From SCTD01 sp963784675 (GTDB lineage: Bacteria > Actinomycetota > Actinomycetes > Mycobacteriales > SCTD01), in the NCBI GenBank assembly GCA_963784675.1, contig CAWASE010000016.1:92187-156186 (forward strand): 64,000 nt of DNA. The letters are read 5' to 3'. Below the pieces are notes generated by a model. That model did not search any database, had not been told where the DNA came from, and saw nothing but the letters and a program-made list of their open reading frames with translations. The position numbers were made by a program, and so were the translations under genes. Positions 16,212 to 25,336 of the stretch are shown here, one piece after another. Numbering within the stretch: position 1 is the first letter of the stretch; every line of letters begins with the position of its first letter.

Positions 16212-17497
16212 TAGTGCCGCTTCAGGCAACCTTCGCCCTCTTGATGGTCTCGGCCTTGGTGACGACTGCTCGTAGCTTCGGGTGGCTGGCGGCGTGCCGG
16301 TTCCGCCAGGCGATGTAGCGGCGGATCATCCGGGCCTGCTCTTGGTGGCTGGGGTGGTCGGTGCCGTCGAGGGCGAAGTAGCGCAGGGCGGTGAACTGGG
16401 CCTCGATCCGGTTGAGCCAGCAGCCGTAAAACGGGACGTAGGCAAGCTCGACGTTGTTGGCTGCGGCCCAGTCGCCGACCCGGCTGTCGGTCTTGGTGGA
16501 CAGGTGAGGGCTGAAGTTGTCCAGCACGATCGCGATCCGGACCTCGGGCGGGTGCAGCGAACGCAGGTAGCGCACGAAGGCCAGGAACTCGGTGCGGCCC
16601 TTGCGCTTGGTGACGTGCCCGTAGAGCCGGTCGCGGCTGAGGTCGTAGCCGGCCATCAGGTGCCGGACGCCGTGCGGGCGCTTGTAGGTGGCCCGACGGG
16701 TCCGGCGCCGCGGCGCGTTCGTGCTGCCCTTGCCGGCCGCGACCGGCGCCCACTGCTTGCCGGGGTGCGGCTGCAGGTTCAGCGGGCCGAACTCGTCCAT
16801 GCACATCATGACGGTCGGGTCGTCGAGGCCGGGTTCGGCTTTGCCGTCGGCGATCGCGTAGAGCTCCAGCACCCGGTTCTTTTTGGCCTCGTAGTCCGGG
16901 TCGGTGCTGGTCTTCCAGGTCTTCACGGCTTGAAAGCTGACGCCCTCCTCGCGAAGGAGCAGGCGTAAGCCCTTCGTGGCTGATGTCGTCGACCACCCCC
17001 TCAGCGACCAGGTAGTCCGCCAGCTTGGGCAGGCTCCAGGTCGAGAACGGCAGACCATGATCGGTCGGCCTGGCCAGTGCGGTCTTCTTGATCTGCTGCC
17101 GCTGCGGCAACGTGAACTTCGGTGGCCGCCCGCCGCCGTACTTGGGCGCCAGGGACTCAAAGCCGTCGGCGTTGAAGTTGTGGATCACGTCCCGGACCCG
17201 GTCCGGGCTCGTGAACGTGACCTCCGCGATCGCTGTCGCGTCCATGCCCTGAGCCGACAGCAGCACCATCTGCGCCCGCCGCCAGGTCACGACCGATCCG
17301 CTGCTTCGGCGCACGATGCGCAGCAGCCTGTTGCCCTCGTCGTTGGTGATGTTCCGGACCTGCACGCGTGCCACCATCTCGCGTCTCCTGGGGGAAGTCA
17401 GGATCAGACGCGACCAGCATCAGACGATCAGGCTCCACCACCACGGACCAAACCCGGCGTGTCGCCTACAAGGCCAAGGTTGGTGGCAGCGGCACTA
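16212..17497. mobile_element. IS630-family insertion sequence with TA target duplication
   Basis: A complete 1282-base element (16214-17495) flanked by TA at 16212-16213 and 17496-17497, the target duplication typical of IS630/Tc1-mariner transposons. Terminal inverted repeats are GTGCCGCT-6N-AACCTT at both ends; 16 of the outermost 20 bases match (16214-16233 against the complement of 17476-17495). It carries one transposase gene on the minus strand, split by a +1 shift. The insertion interrupts a toxin-antitoxin antitoxin gene, and the interrupted gene can be rebuilt exactly, so the insertion is probably recent. Confidence 0.92.
16222..17377 (-). CDS. IS630-family transposase, two frames joined by a +1 shift
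   Basis: DDE transposase of about 385 residues when the two frames are joined. The N-terminal frame (17377 to about 16966) holds a helix-turn-helix domain (MVARVQVRNITNDEGNRLL, then GMDATAIAEVTFTSPDRVRDVI). The C-terminal frame (about 16968 to 16222) holds the catalytic residues: D in MCMDEFGPL, D in IVLDNFSPHLS and E in WLNRIEAQF. The protein is continuous only if one base is skipped at CTT-A-CGC (complement of 16964-16971). This resembles a CUU-to-UUA leucyl-tRNA slip, so it may be programmed, as in other IS630 elements, or a mutation. Confidence 0.82.
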
Positions 17498-17750
17498 GCT
17501 CGGGTTCGGCACTGCGCGCAGACCGCAGAGCCGTGACGACCTCCCACACGTCCGGCCCGCCGATCACACTGGCGCGACGCCCCGCCGGCCCGTCCCGGAA
17601 GACGATGCCGGGGTGCTCGTCCATGCGCAGTCCCTCGTCGACGTAGCGCGCGGCCACCGAAGCACGACTCAGGCCGGGGTGGCGGGCGACGTAGGCCGCC
17701 AGCCGCTCGGTGACGGCTGGGTCGAAGCGCAACGAGGTCGGCACGGTCAC
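17498..17750 (-). pseudogene. Antitoxin gene, 5' part (cut by IS630)
   Basis: The N-terminal 84 codons of the antitoxin, from ATG-equivalent GTG at 17750. A ribbon-helix-helix-like start (MTVPTSLRFDPAVTERLAAYVARH) is followed by a DUF433-like segment (HPGIVFRDGPAGRRASVIGGPDVWEVV), the combination seen in VapB45-type antitoxins. Translation now runs into the IS end and stops at 17466. The start region and promoter are intact, so a truncated N-terminal peptide that keeps the DNA-binding part could still be made. Confidence 0.8.
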
Positions 17751-17785
17751 GCGCTACATCGTAGCCGTCTGTAGTGGTCGGGCGG

Positions 17786-18775
17786 TCAGGCGGGGCGTAG
17801 GGAGCGGGCGACAGTGACGAGTTCGTCGAGGGTGAGGACGGTGTCGCCGCCGCAGCCGACCTGGGAGGCCAGCGTGACGGTGCCGCCGGCGCCCTGCCAC
17901 GTCAGCGCCAGCCCGAGCGGCATACCGGTGAAGTCGTTGCGACCGCGCAGGACGGTGGCGGTTGCGGCGCCGATCTGCACGTTGCCGTCCTGCCGCCAGT
18001 CGGGTCCGCCGTAGCCAGGACCGGCCGCCGGTCCTTGGTCGAGCTGCAGCGGCGCCGGGCCGGGACCGCAGGCGCCCGAAGCAGTCGGTGGGCGCTCGGG
18101 TGTCGTGTAGGTACGCGACCACGACGCGGTCGGCGACGGATCGGTCTCGCGGTCGCGAGAGCCGCCTTCGTTGCGTAGCTCATAGCTCGGCGGGAGAGAA
18201 GCGGGGGAGAGCAGGCGGCTGCCGTCGAAGGGGACGAGGCGGCGCTGCGAGAATGCGCCCTCGGGGCCATCTCGCTGCTCGGTGACAAGGACGGGTCGAT
18301 CGCCGAGCGGACTGGTCAGCCGGGCTTCGACGGTGCGGCCGATGCCGATCGCGATGCAGACGTCCTGCTCGCGTACGACGGTGATCCGCAGGGTGACAGC
18401 GTCTGCGGACTCCGCGACGTCGAGCCGGGCCGGTCCGTCGCAGGCGCCGCCGGTGTAGGACGCCGCGAGGCCTTGGCCGTCAGGGTCGGTACGTACGCCC
18501 TCGGGTGAGGAGATGCCCTCTGCGGGGTCCAGCGGGGGCAAGGCGGTCGTCGCCACCCGGTCGGAGCCGTCGGTCTGCCGCAGGGCGCCCGTGACGAGCG
18601 TCCCCGTCCCGCCGACGGCCAGCACCAGCACCAGCACCCCCGCGGCCCGGGTGCGTCGCCGCCGGGTGCGTCGACGCTGGAGGTGGGTGAAGGCCGGCGC
18701 GGTGGGCGGGTCGAAGGCGACCAGCCGCGCGTCGACCGCACGGTCCAGGGCGGTCGCGTCAGTTTGCTCAGACAT
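17786..18775 (-). CDS. Membrane-anchored protein downstream of an ECF sigma factor (possible anti-sigma or sensor)
   Basis: A 329-residue protein with a cytoplasmic N-terminus of about 40 residues ending in a run of arginines, one membrane helix (AAGVLVLVLAVGGTGTLV, about residues 42-62), and a large external domain. The external domain contains scattered cysteines and a CGPGPAPLQL segment, with no enzyme motif. It overlaps the end of the sigma factor gene by eight bases. This gene order and topology are those of a membrane anti-sigma factor, but no ZAS-type HxxxCxxC motif is present, so the regulatory role is an inference. Confidence 0.72.
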   Translation of the reverse strand: MSEQTDATALDRAVDARLVAFDPPTAPAFTHLQRRRTRRRRTRAAGVLVLVLAVGGTGTLVTGALRQTDGSDRVATTALPPLDPAEGISSPEGVRTDPDGQGLAASYTGGACDGPARLDVAESADAVTLRITVVREQDVCIAIGIGRTVEARLTSPLGDRPVLVTEQRDGPEGAFSQRRLVPFDGSRLLSPASLPPSYELRNEGGSRDRETDPSPTASWSRTYTTPERPPTASGACGPGPAPLQLDQGPAAGPGYGGPDWRQDGNVQIGAATATVLRGRNDFTGMPLGLALTWQGAGGTVTLASQVGCGGDTVLTLDELVTVARSLRPA

Positions 18776-19256
18776 GGTCGCGGGAGTCCTCTCGCAGCAG
18801 CGGGGCAAGGGTGGCGCGGGCGCGAGACAGCCGTGACTTCACGGTGCCGACCGGCAGGTCGAGCTCGCGGGCGATAGCGGCCTGGTCGAGCCCGAGCCTG
18901 GTGAGCACCACGACGGCGCGCTGGCCCACCGGCAGTGCGGCCAGCGCGCGCTGCAGGTCGATCTCGGCGCCGCTCGGCTCGGCCACCTCTGGTGCGGCGC
19001 CGTGCCGGAGCGCAGCCCGCCAGCCGTTGCCGGCCTTGCGGCGCCGGTTGCTGACCTGGCGCAGCGCCACGTGCCGGATCCACCCCTCCGGGTCGTCGTA
19101 GCGCAGCACCTTCGGGCGGTCGAGCAGGCGCACGAAGGCTTCCTGCACGGCCTCCTCGGCCTCGTGCCGGTCACCGCACACCGCGCCGACGACCCGCACC
19201 AGCCGGGCATAGCCCGCCAGGTACAGCGCACGCAGCTCGTCGTCGGGGTGGCTCAC
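18768..19256 (-). CDS. ECF sigma factor, SigE-like
   Basis: Extracytoplasmic-function sigma-70 factor, 162 residues. Region 2 spans LYLAGYARLVRVVGAVCGDRHEAEEAVQEAFVRLL, and region 4 spans LPVGQRAVVVLTRLGLDQAAIARELDLPVGTVKSRLSRARATL near residues 110-150. The start is the GTG at 19256. It overlaps the membrane protein gene downstream by eight bases, forming a likely two-gene signalling operon. The signal is unknown. Confidence 0.87.
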   Translation of the reverse strand: MSHPDDELRALYLAGYARLVRVVGAVCGDRHEAEEAVQEAFVRLLDRPKVLRYDDPEGWIRHVALRQVSNRRRKAGNGWRAALRHGAAPEVAEPSGAEIDLQRALAALPVGQRAVVVLTRLGLDQAAIARELDLPVGTVKSRLSRARATLAPLLREDSRDHV

Positions 19257-19291
19257 GGCAGGGACACCCGCGAGCGGCAGGGAAGGTTCCC

Positions 19292-20020
19292 TCACTCCAG
19301 CAGAGGGCGCAGGTAGCGGCCGGGGCCGGCCAGGAAGTCGCGCCAGTCGCGCACCACGCCGAGCTCCTCGTACGTGGTCTGCCGCAGCCCGTGGTCGCCG
19401 ACCTCCAGCAGCGTCGCGCCGGGCAGCGAGGCCAGGACGGGGGAGTGCGTCGCGCAGAGCACTTGGGCGCCCTCGCGTCGCAGGTCGTCCAGAGCCGCGA
19501 CGAGCGCCAGCTGCGAGCGGAACGACAGCGCCGACTCCGGCTCGTCGAGCAGGAAGAAGCCGTAGCCGCGGAACCGGGTGCGCACGACCTCCAGGAACGA
19601 CTCGCCGTGGCTCATCCGGTGGAACTGCGGCTCGGCCCGGACGTCCCGGGAGGGGTTGTCCTCCAGGTAGGTGTAGAGCCCGTGCATCGTCTCGGCCCGC
19701 AGGAAGTAGCTCGCGACGAGCGGTCCGGGGGTGCGGTCGACCCACAGCGCGCGCCCGAGCGGCGACTCGGTCTCGCGGGTGCGGTGCAGGGCGTTCCGCG
19801 GTCCGCCCTCGACATTCAGCCCGTAGGCCTGCGCGACGGCTTCGACGATCGTGCTCTTCCCGCTGCCGTTCTCACCGACCAGGAAGGTGACTCCGGCCGG
19901 GACCTCGAGGCCGTCGCGGAGCAGCTGGGCGACGGCGGGCAGCGTGGCGGGCCACCTGTCGGGATCCAGGCTCGCGTGGTCGGAGCCACTGATGCGCAGG
20001 ACCGGACGCGCGGGAGCCAT
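19292..20020 (-). CDS. AAA-family ATPase (RecF/SMC-like)
   Basis: A stand-alone ABC-class ATPase of 242 residues. Walker A is GENGSGKST near residue 49, the signature-like segment MSHGESFLEVV lies near residue 142, and Walker B is FFLLDEPESALSF near residue 162, followed by the H-loop ATHSP near residue 199. There is no coiled-coil insert. Similar small proteins are annotated as AAA ATPases of unknown role, occasionally with nucleases in anti-phage pairs; no such partner is adjacent here. The ATG at 20020 is chosen as start. Confidence 0.78.
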   Translation of the reverse strand: MAPARPVLRISGSDHASLDPDRWPATLPAVAQLLRDGLEVPAGVTFLVGENGSGKSTIVEAVAQAYGLNVEGGPRNALHRTRETESPLGRALWVDRTPGPLVASYFLRAETMHGLYTYLEDNPSRDVRAEPQFHRMSHGESFLEVVRTRFRGYGFFLLDEPESALSFRSQLALVAALDDLRREGAQVLCATHSPVLASLPGATLLEVGDHGLRQTTYEELGVVRDWRDFLAGPGRYLRPLLE

Positions 20021-20067
20021 CCGCCCAGTCTGCGCGGCGGGGAGCGCCCGTGCACGGGCGCCTGGGG

Positions 20068-20133
20068 GGTGATCGTTGTGACGAACGGGCTCGAGCGGGG
20101 GCCGCGTCCAGCCCACGGGTCACAACGATCACC
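20068..20133. repeat. Perfect 15-base inverted repeat with 36-base spacer
   Basis: GGTGATCGTTGTGAC (20068-20082) is repeated in exact complement at 20119-20133. It lies in the gap between the kgd operon remnant and the ATPase gene, both on the minus strand. It could fold into a long hairpin acting as a terminator for the kgd transcript, or be a two-site operator. There is no U-tract. Confidence 0.6.
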
Positions 20134-20163
20134 GGGGCCGGGGCCGGGGCCGGGGGGCGGGGG
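20134..20163 (+). repeat. G-rich GGGGCC repeat, potential G-quadruplex
   Basis: Three GGGGCC units run into two longer G-runs, giving five tracts of four or more G within 30 bases on the plus strand. It abuts the inverted repeat at 20068-20133. The sequence pattern satisfies the usual G-quadruplex rule; any function is unknown. Confidence 0.55.
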
Positions 20164-20173
20164 TGCGGGAGCG

Positions 20174-20338
20174 TCAGAGCCAGCGAGCCATCAGCAGGTC
20201 GTCGATGAGCTCGCCGTCGAGCCGGACCTCACCGACCAGGACCCCCTCCTGCGTGAAGCCGCAGCGGGCGTAGAGCCGTCGGGCCTCGGTGTTCGGCGCC
20301 AGCACCCGCAGCCTGACCTTCTGCGCGCCGCGACCGCG
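20174..20338 (-). pseudogene. GNAT acetyltransferase, C-terminal remnant
   Basis: About 50 codons ending in TGA at 20174 encode the C-terminal part of a GNAT protein (KVRLRVLAPNTEARRLYARCGF, then a final strand and MARWL). The acetyl-CoA motif A and the whole N-terminal half are missing, and the frame runs back into the DUF6104 gene without a start. This looks like a truncated gene left after a deletion next to the kgd operon. Confidence 0.55.
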
Positions 20339-20351
20339 ACGCGCAGGCCGC

Positions 20352-20528
20352 TCACTCGTCCTCGTCGTCCAGTCGCGCCAGCCACGTCGCGAGCCGTTCG
20401 ACGGGCACCTCGAAGTCGGGGTTGGCGTCGACGAACTGGCGCATGCGCTCGGCGAGCCAGGCGAGCGACACGGTCTCCTCGCCGCGCCGCTCGGCCAGCT
20501 CCTCCAAGCCCCGGTCGGTGAAGTACAC
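20352..20528 (-). CDS. DUF6104 small protein downstream of kgd
   Basis: A 58-residue acidic protein (YFTDRGLEELAERRGEE, then NPDFEVPVERLATWLARLDDEDE). This family is conserved in actinobacteria immediately after kgd. The GTG at 20528 lies five bases after the kgd stop, so both are on one transcript. No membrane segment or catalytic motif is visible; a regulatory or stabilising role on Kgd is only a suggestion from the fixed neighbourhood. Confidence 0.82.
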   Translation of the reverse strand: MYFTDRGLEELAERRGEETVSLAWLAERMRQFVDANPDFEVPVERLATWLARLDDEDE

Positions 20529-20533
20529 CGCCG

Positions 20534-23500
20534 TCAGACCTCCAGCGCGGCCTGCACCAGCGCTGCCTGCTCGGCCTCGTGCACCTTGCTCGAGCCGGCT
20601 GCGGGGGAGGCGCTGGACTTGCGCGAGATGCGGCGCAGCGACCGGCCCTCGGGCAGGTGCTCGGGCAGGCTCATGGCGATGTGCGTCCAGGCGCCCTGGT
20701 TGGCCGGCTCTTCCTGCAGCCAGACGATGTCCTGCGCGTTCGGGTAGCCGCTGACGGCCTCGGCGACCGCCTCACCGGGCAGCGGGTAGAGCTGCTCGAC
20801 CCGCACCAGCGCCACCGTGGACGACTCCTGCTTGCGACGCGCCGACAGCAGGTCGTAGAACACCTTGCCGGTGGTGAGCACGACGCGCTCGACCGTGGAG
20901 GCGTCCGGAGCATCGGGGTCAGGGAGCACCTCAGCGAAGCCCTTGTCGATGAAGTCCTCGACCGCGGACGCCGCCGCCCGCAGCCGCAGCATCGACTTGG
21001 GGGACATGACCACCAGCGGGCGCTTGTGGCTCACCAGAGCCTGCTTGCGCAGCAGGTGGAAGTAGTTTGCCGGCGTGGTGGGCGCGGCCACCGTCATGTT
21101 GTCCTCCGCGCACAGCTGCAGGAAGCGCTCGAGCCGGGCCGAGGAGTGGTCCGGGCCCTGACCCTCGTAACCGTGCGGCAGCAGCAGGGTGAGGCCGGAG
21201 CGCTGACCCCACTTGGCCTCACCGGCGGACATGAACTCGTCGACGATGGTCAGCGCGCCGTTGACGAAGTCGCCGAACTGCGCCTCCCACATGACGAGCG
21301 CGTCGGTGCGGACGATCGAGTAGCCGTACTCGAAACCCATCGCGGCGAACTCGCTGAGCAGCGAGTCGTAGACGTAGAACGGCGCCTGGTCCTCCGACAG
21401 GTGGGTCAACGGGGTGTACTCGCTGCCGTTGGCCCGGTCGACGAGCACGGCGTGGCGGTGGCCGAAGGTGCCGCGCCGGGAGTCCTGACCGGCCAGGCGC
21501 ACGGGGTGCCCTTGCAGCAGCAGCGAGCCGATCGCGAGCGTCTCGCCCAGGGCCCAGTCGATGGTGGCGTCGTCGATCATCTTGGCGCGCTTCTGCAGCT
21601 GCGGCAGCAGCCGCGGGTGCGCGGTGAACGTCTCGGGCAGGCTGACCTGGCTGTCGACGATGGTCTTGATGACCTCCATCGAGATGGCCGTGTGCAGGTC
21701 CTCGGCCGGCGGCGTCTGCATCTGCGGCTCGGCCGAGGGCAGCGTCCCGGCGTCGCGGGTGCCCTGGAAGACCTTCTCCAGCTGCTCCTGGTAGTTGCGC
21801 ATGGCCTGCTCGGCCTCGGCCAGCGTGATGTCGCCGCGGCCGATGAGGTTCTCGGTGTAGATCTTGCGCACCGAGCGCTTCGCGTCGATCGTGTCGTACA
21901 TCATCGGCTGGGTGAAGGACGGCTCGTCGACCTCGCTGTGCCCGCGGCGGCGGTAGCAGACCATGTCGATGACGACGTCCTTCTTGAACTCCTGGCGGTA
22001 GTCGAAAGCCAGCTTCGCGACGCGCACGCACGCCTCGGGGTCGTCGCCGTTCACATGGAAGATCGGCGCCTGGACCATGCGGGCGACGTCGGTGGCGTAG
22101 ACCGAGCTGCGAGCCGACATCGGACCCGTGGTGAAGCCGACCTGGTTGTTGATGACGACGTGGATCGTGCCGCCGGTGCGATATCCGCGCAGCTGACCCA
22201 TCTGCAGGGTCTCGGCGACGACGCCCTGGCCGGCGAACGCGGCGTCGCCGTGCAGCAGGACGGGCAGGATCGTGAAGCCTTCCTCGCCCTTGTTGATGAT
22301 GTCCTGCTTGGCGCGGACGACCCCCTCCAGCACGGGGTTGACGGCCTCCAGGTGGCTCGGGTTGGCCTGCAGGCTCACCTGCACCGATCCGCCCGGTCCG
22401 GTGAACGTGCCTTCGGCGCCCAGGTGGTACTTCACGTCCCCGGAGCCGTGCGCGGTCCGTGGGTCGATGTTGCCCTCGAACTCACGGAAGATCTGCGCGT
22501 AGCTCTTGCCGACGATGTTCGCGAGCACGTTGAGGCGACCGCGGTGCGGCATCGCGATGGCGACCTCGTCCAGGCCCTCCTGCGCCGCGCGGTTCAGGAC
22601 ACCGTCCAGCAGCGGGATGACGGACTCGCCACCCTCGAGCGAGAAGCGCTTCTGGCCGACGTACTTGGTCTGCAGGAAGCTCTCGAACGCCTCGCCGGCA
22701 TTGAGCCGCTCGAGCACGTGCAGCTGCTCGGCCCGGTCCGGCGCCTGCGACTTCTTCTCGACGCGCTCCTGGATCCAGCGCCGCTCGGCGGGGTCCTGGA
22801 TGTGCATGTACTCGATGCCGACGGTGCGGCAGTAGGAGTCGCGCAGCACGCCGAGCACGTCGCGCAGCTTCATCACGCGCTTGCCGGCGAATCCGCCGAC
22901 GGGGTACTGGCGGTCCAGGTCCCACAGCGACAGGCCGTGGTTGACGACGTCGAGATCAGGGTGGCTGCGCACCTTGAACTCGAGCGGGTCGGTGTCGGCC
23001 ATCAGATGGCCGCGCACGCGGTAGGCGTGGATGAGCTCGTTGACGCGGGTGGCCTTGTCCAGGTCGCCCTCGTGGCTGGCCTGCTGATCCGGTACCCAGC
23101 GCACCGGCACGTACGGGATGCGCAGGCTGGCGAAGACCTCGTCGTAGAAGCCGTCCTCGCCCAGCAGCAGCTGGTGCATGCGGCGCAGGAACTCACCCGA
23201 CTGCGCGCCCTGGATGATGCGGTGGTCGTAGGTGCTGGTCAGCGTGATCGTCTTGCTGATGCCCAGCCGGGCCAGCGTGTCCTCCGACGCGCCCTGGAAG
23301 GCCGCGGGGTACTCCATCGCCCCGACGCCGATGATCGCGCCTGCGCCCTGCATCAGCCGCGGCACGGAGTGGACGGTGCCGATCCCGCCGGGGTTGGTGA
23401 GGCTGATGGTGGTGCCCTGGAAGTCCTCGGGGGTGAGCTTTCCCCCCCGTGCGCGCCGCACGATGTCCTCGTACGCAGCCCAGAACTGGCCGAAGTCCAT

Positions 23501-24209
23501 GCGGTCGGCGCCGCGGATCGCGGCGACCACCAGCGAGCGGCTGCCGTTGGCGTTCTGCAGGTCGATGGCCAGGCCCAAACCGGTCTGGCCCGGGTCGACG
23601 GAGGCGGGCTTGCCCTTCTCGTCCGTGGTGAAGGCGAGGTTCATCACCGGGACGTCGGCGACCGCACGGACGAGCGCGTACCCGATCAGGTGGGTGAAGG
23701 AGACCTTGCCGCCGCGAGAGCGCCGCAGGTGGCTGTTGATGACGATGCGGTTGTCGGCCAGCAGCTTGGCCGGCACGGCCCGCACGCTCGTGGCGGTCGG
23801 GACCGTCAGCGAACCTTCCATGTTGGTGACCACGCGGGCGGCCGCTCCGCGCAGCGTCGTGGTCGTCTCCTGGACCTCTTCCGCGGCGGGCTCAGCCGGC
23901 TTCGCCGCCGCGGCGGGTGCCGGCACGGCAGGGGCGGCCTTCGCGGGTGCGGACTTGTTGGGCGCGGCCTTGGCGGGCGCTGGTCTCGCGGGCGCCGGTG
24001 CGAGGAGCCGGCGCCGGGGCTGCGGGCGCGGCACGCTCCGCGGCGGCCGGGCCGGTAGCGCCGGAGCTGTCGGGCGCGGCGTCGTCGGGCCGGTAGTCGC
24101 TCAAGAACTCCTGCCAGACCGGCGGCACGGTCGCCGGGTCCTTGAGGAACTGCTGGTGCATCTCGTAGACGAGCCATTCGTTGGCCCCGAAGTCCGGCTG
24201 CGTGGACAC
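20534..24209 (-). CDS. kgd: Multifunctional 2-oxoglutarate dehydrogenase/decarboxylase (one frame break)
   Basis: Fused actinobacterial E1/E2-type 2-oxoglutarate enzyme of the TCA cycle, about 1225 codons, close to the 1231-residue mycobacterial protein. Order: a short N-terminal segment (FGANEWLVYEMHQQFLKDP), an Ala/Pro/Lys-rich linker (about 35-100), an E2-like acyltransferase domain with STYDHRIIQGA near residue 328, then a thiamine-diphosphate E1 domain with HGDAAFAGQG and VINNQVGFTTG near residue 655. The N-terminal 60 codons and the rest are in different frames. The break is inside the low-complexity linker at about 23990-24030 and removes no conserved residue, so a sequencing or assembly indel is likely. 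A TAACCT -10 candidate lies around 24262-24267 on this strand. Confidence 0.9.
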
Positions 24210-24324
24210 GCTGCGGTTCGCCTCTTCCGTCGCTTGATTCTGCTGTGTTTCCCGGCGGCCGAGGTTACTCCGAAGCGTCCCAGAGGCCGCGCCCGGCGCT
24301 CCGGTGTCGCCCTGGCGGGACGCG

Positions 24325-24495
24325 CTAGTTCGACTCCTCCAGGCGGCTGATGCCGGAGATCGTCGCCCTGGTCTCCCGGTCGGCCTCGTCGACCGCCGGG
24401 CCCGGTCCGACCGCGTCGTCGGGCGCGCCGTGGATGGTGTCGGGGGTGGTGTCGTCGGTAGGGGTGGTGGGCGGAGCGGGCTCAGCAGGTGTCAT
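24325..24495 (-). CDS. Small hypothetical protein upstream of kgd
   Basis: An open frame of 56 codons rich in Pro, Thr and Asp, starting at the ATG 24495 and ending in RLEESN. It is co-oriented with kgd and lies 115 bases upstream. There is no clear Shine-Dalgarno sequence and no recognisable family. It could be a real small disordered protein or chance in high-G+C DNA. Confidence 0.3.
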   Translation of the reverse strand: MTPAEPAPPTTPTDDTTPDTIHGAPDDAVGPGPAVDEADRETRATISGISRLEESN

Positions 24496-24568
24496 GCAGG
24501 TGGAGTGCCCGGCGGGACCGGGGCTCACTCCGGTGGCGGCGCACGCAGGCGCGGGCCACGCTGGGGTG

Positions 24569-25336
24569 GTGAGCCACCCCGTCGCCCGAGCCCTCGTCGG
24601 GCCGGCTGCCGCCGAGGCCGGTTGGACGCTCGAGGGCCGGACGGCGCTGGTGACCGGCGGCAGCCGGGGCATCGGTCGGGCCGTCGCGCAGGGACTGGGT
24701 CGGGCCGGCTGCACCGTCGTGCTGCTGGCCCGCGACCCGGACCGGCTCGCCGGCACCTGTCGCGAGCTGGTCGAGGACGGGCTGGACGTCACCGGGATCG
24801 CCGTCGATCTCACCGATGCCGCTGCCGTCCGCGCGCTGCCGGAACGGCTCGGACCGCTCGGCTCCCCGGACGTGCTGGTGCACGCGGCGGCGGTGATGAG
24901 CGACCGGACGTCCAAGACGCTCCGAACCTCCGACGCCCACTGGCGCGAGGTGATGTCGGTGAACCTGGACGCCACCTTCACCGTCCTGTCGACGTTCGCG
25001 CCGGGCCTGGCGCAGCGGCGCGCCGGCCGCGTCGTGGTGCTGTCGGCGTGCCTGGGTCGCATGTCGGGTCCGGGCACCGCCGGTGGGCTCGCGCCCTACC
25101 GGGTCTCCAAGGCGGCAGTGAACGCGCTGGTGAAGAACTTGGCGGCCGAGCTCGGGGACGGTCGGCGCGGCGTGCTCGTCGATGCCGTCTGCCCCGGCCA
25201 CTGCCGCACCGACATGGGCGGCGACCAGGCCCCGCGCAGCGCCGAGCAGGGCGCCGACACAGTGCTCTGGCTGGTGGGGCGCGCCGACGGGCCCACCGGG
25301 CTGCTGTGGGAGGACCGGACGGCGCTGCCCTGGTGA
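24569..25336 (+). CDS. Short-chain dehydrogenase/reductase
   Basis: NAD(P)-dependent SDR of 255 residues. The cofactor motif TGGSRGIG is near residue 29, NNAG is replaced by HAAAV near residue 108, and the catalytic Ser (VVLSACLGRMSG) and YxxxK (YRVSKAAVNAL, near residue 177) are present. The GTG at 24569 is chosen because it is the last start before the conserved fold. The substrate is unknown. The stop overlaps the GTG of the lipoprotein hydrolase gene (GTGA). Confidence 0.84.
   Translation: MSHPVARALVGPAAAEAGWTLEGRTALVTGGSRGIGRAVAQGLGRAGCTVVLLARDPDRLAGTCRELVEDGLDVTGIAVDLTDAAAVRALPERLGPLGSPDVLVHAAAVMSDRTSKTLRTSDAHWREVMSVNLDATFTVLSTFAPGLAQRRAGRVVVLSACLGRMSGPGTAGGLAPYRVSKAAVNALVKNLAAELGDGRRGVLVDAVCPGHCRTDMGGDQAPRSAEQGADTVLWLVGRADGPTGLLWEDRTALPW

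Noticed and set aside
17157..17444. Additional minus-strand frame in the IS element
   Set aside because: Overlaps the transposase N-terminal domain in another frame; composition of a shadow frame.
20191..20385. Arg/Ser-rich minus-strand frame
   Set aside because: Out of frame with the DUF6104 gene and the GNAT remnant, and composed of G+C-rich low-complexity sequence.
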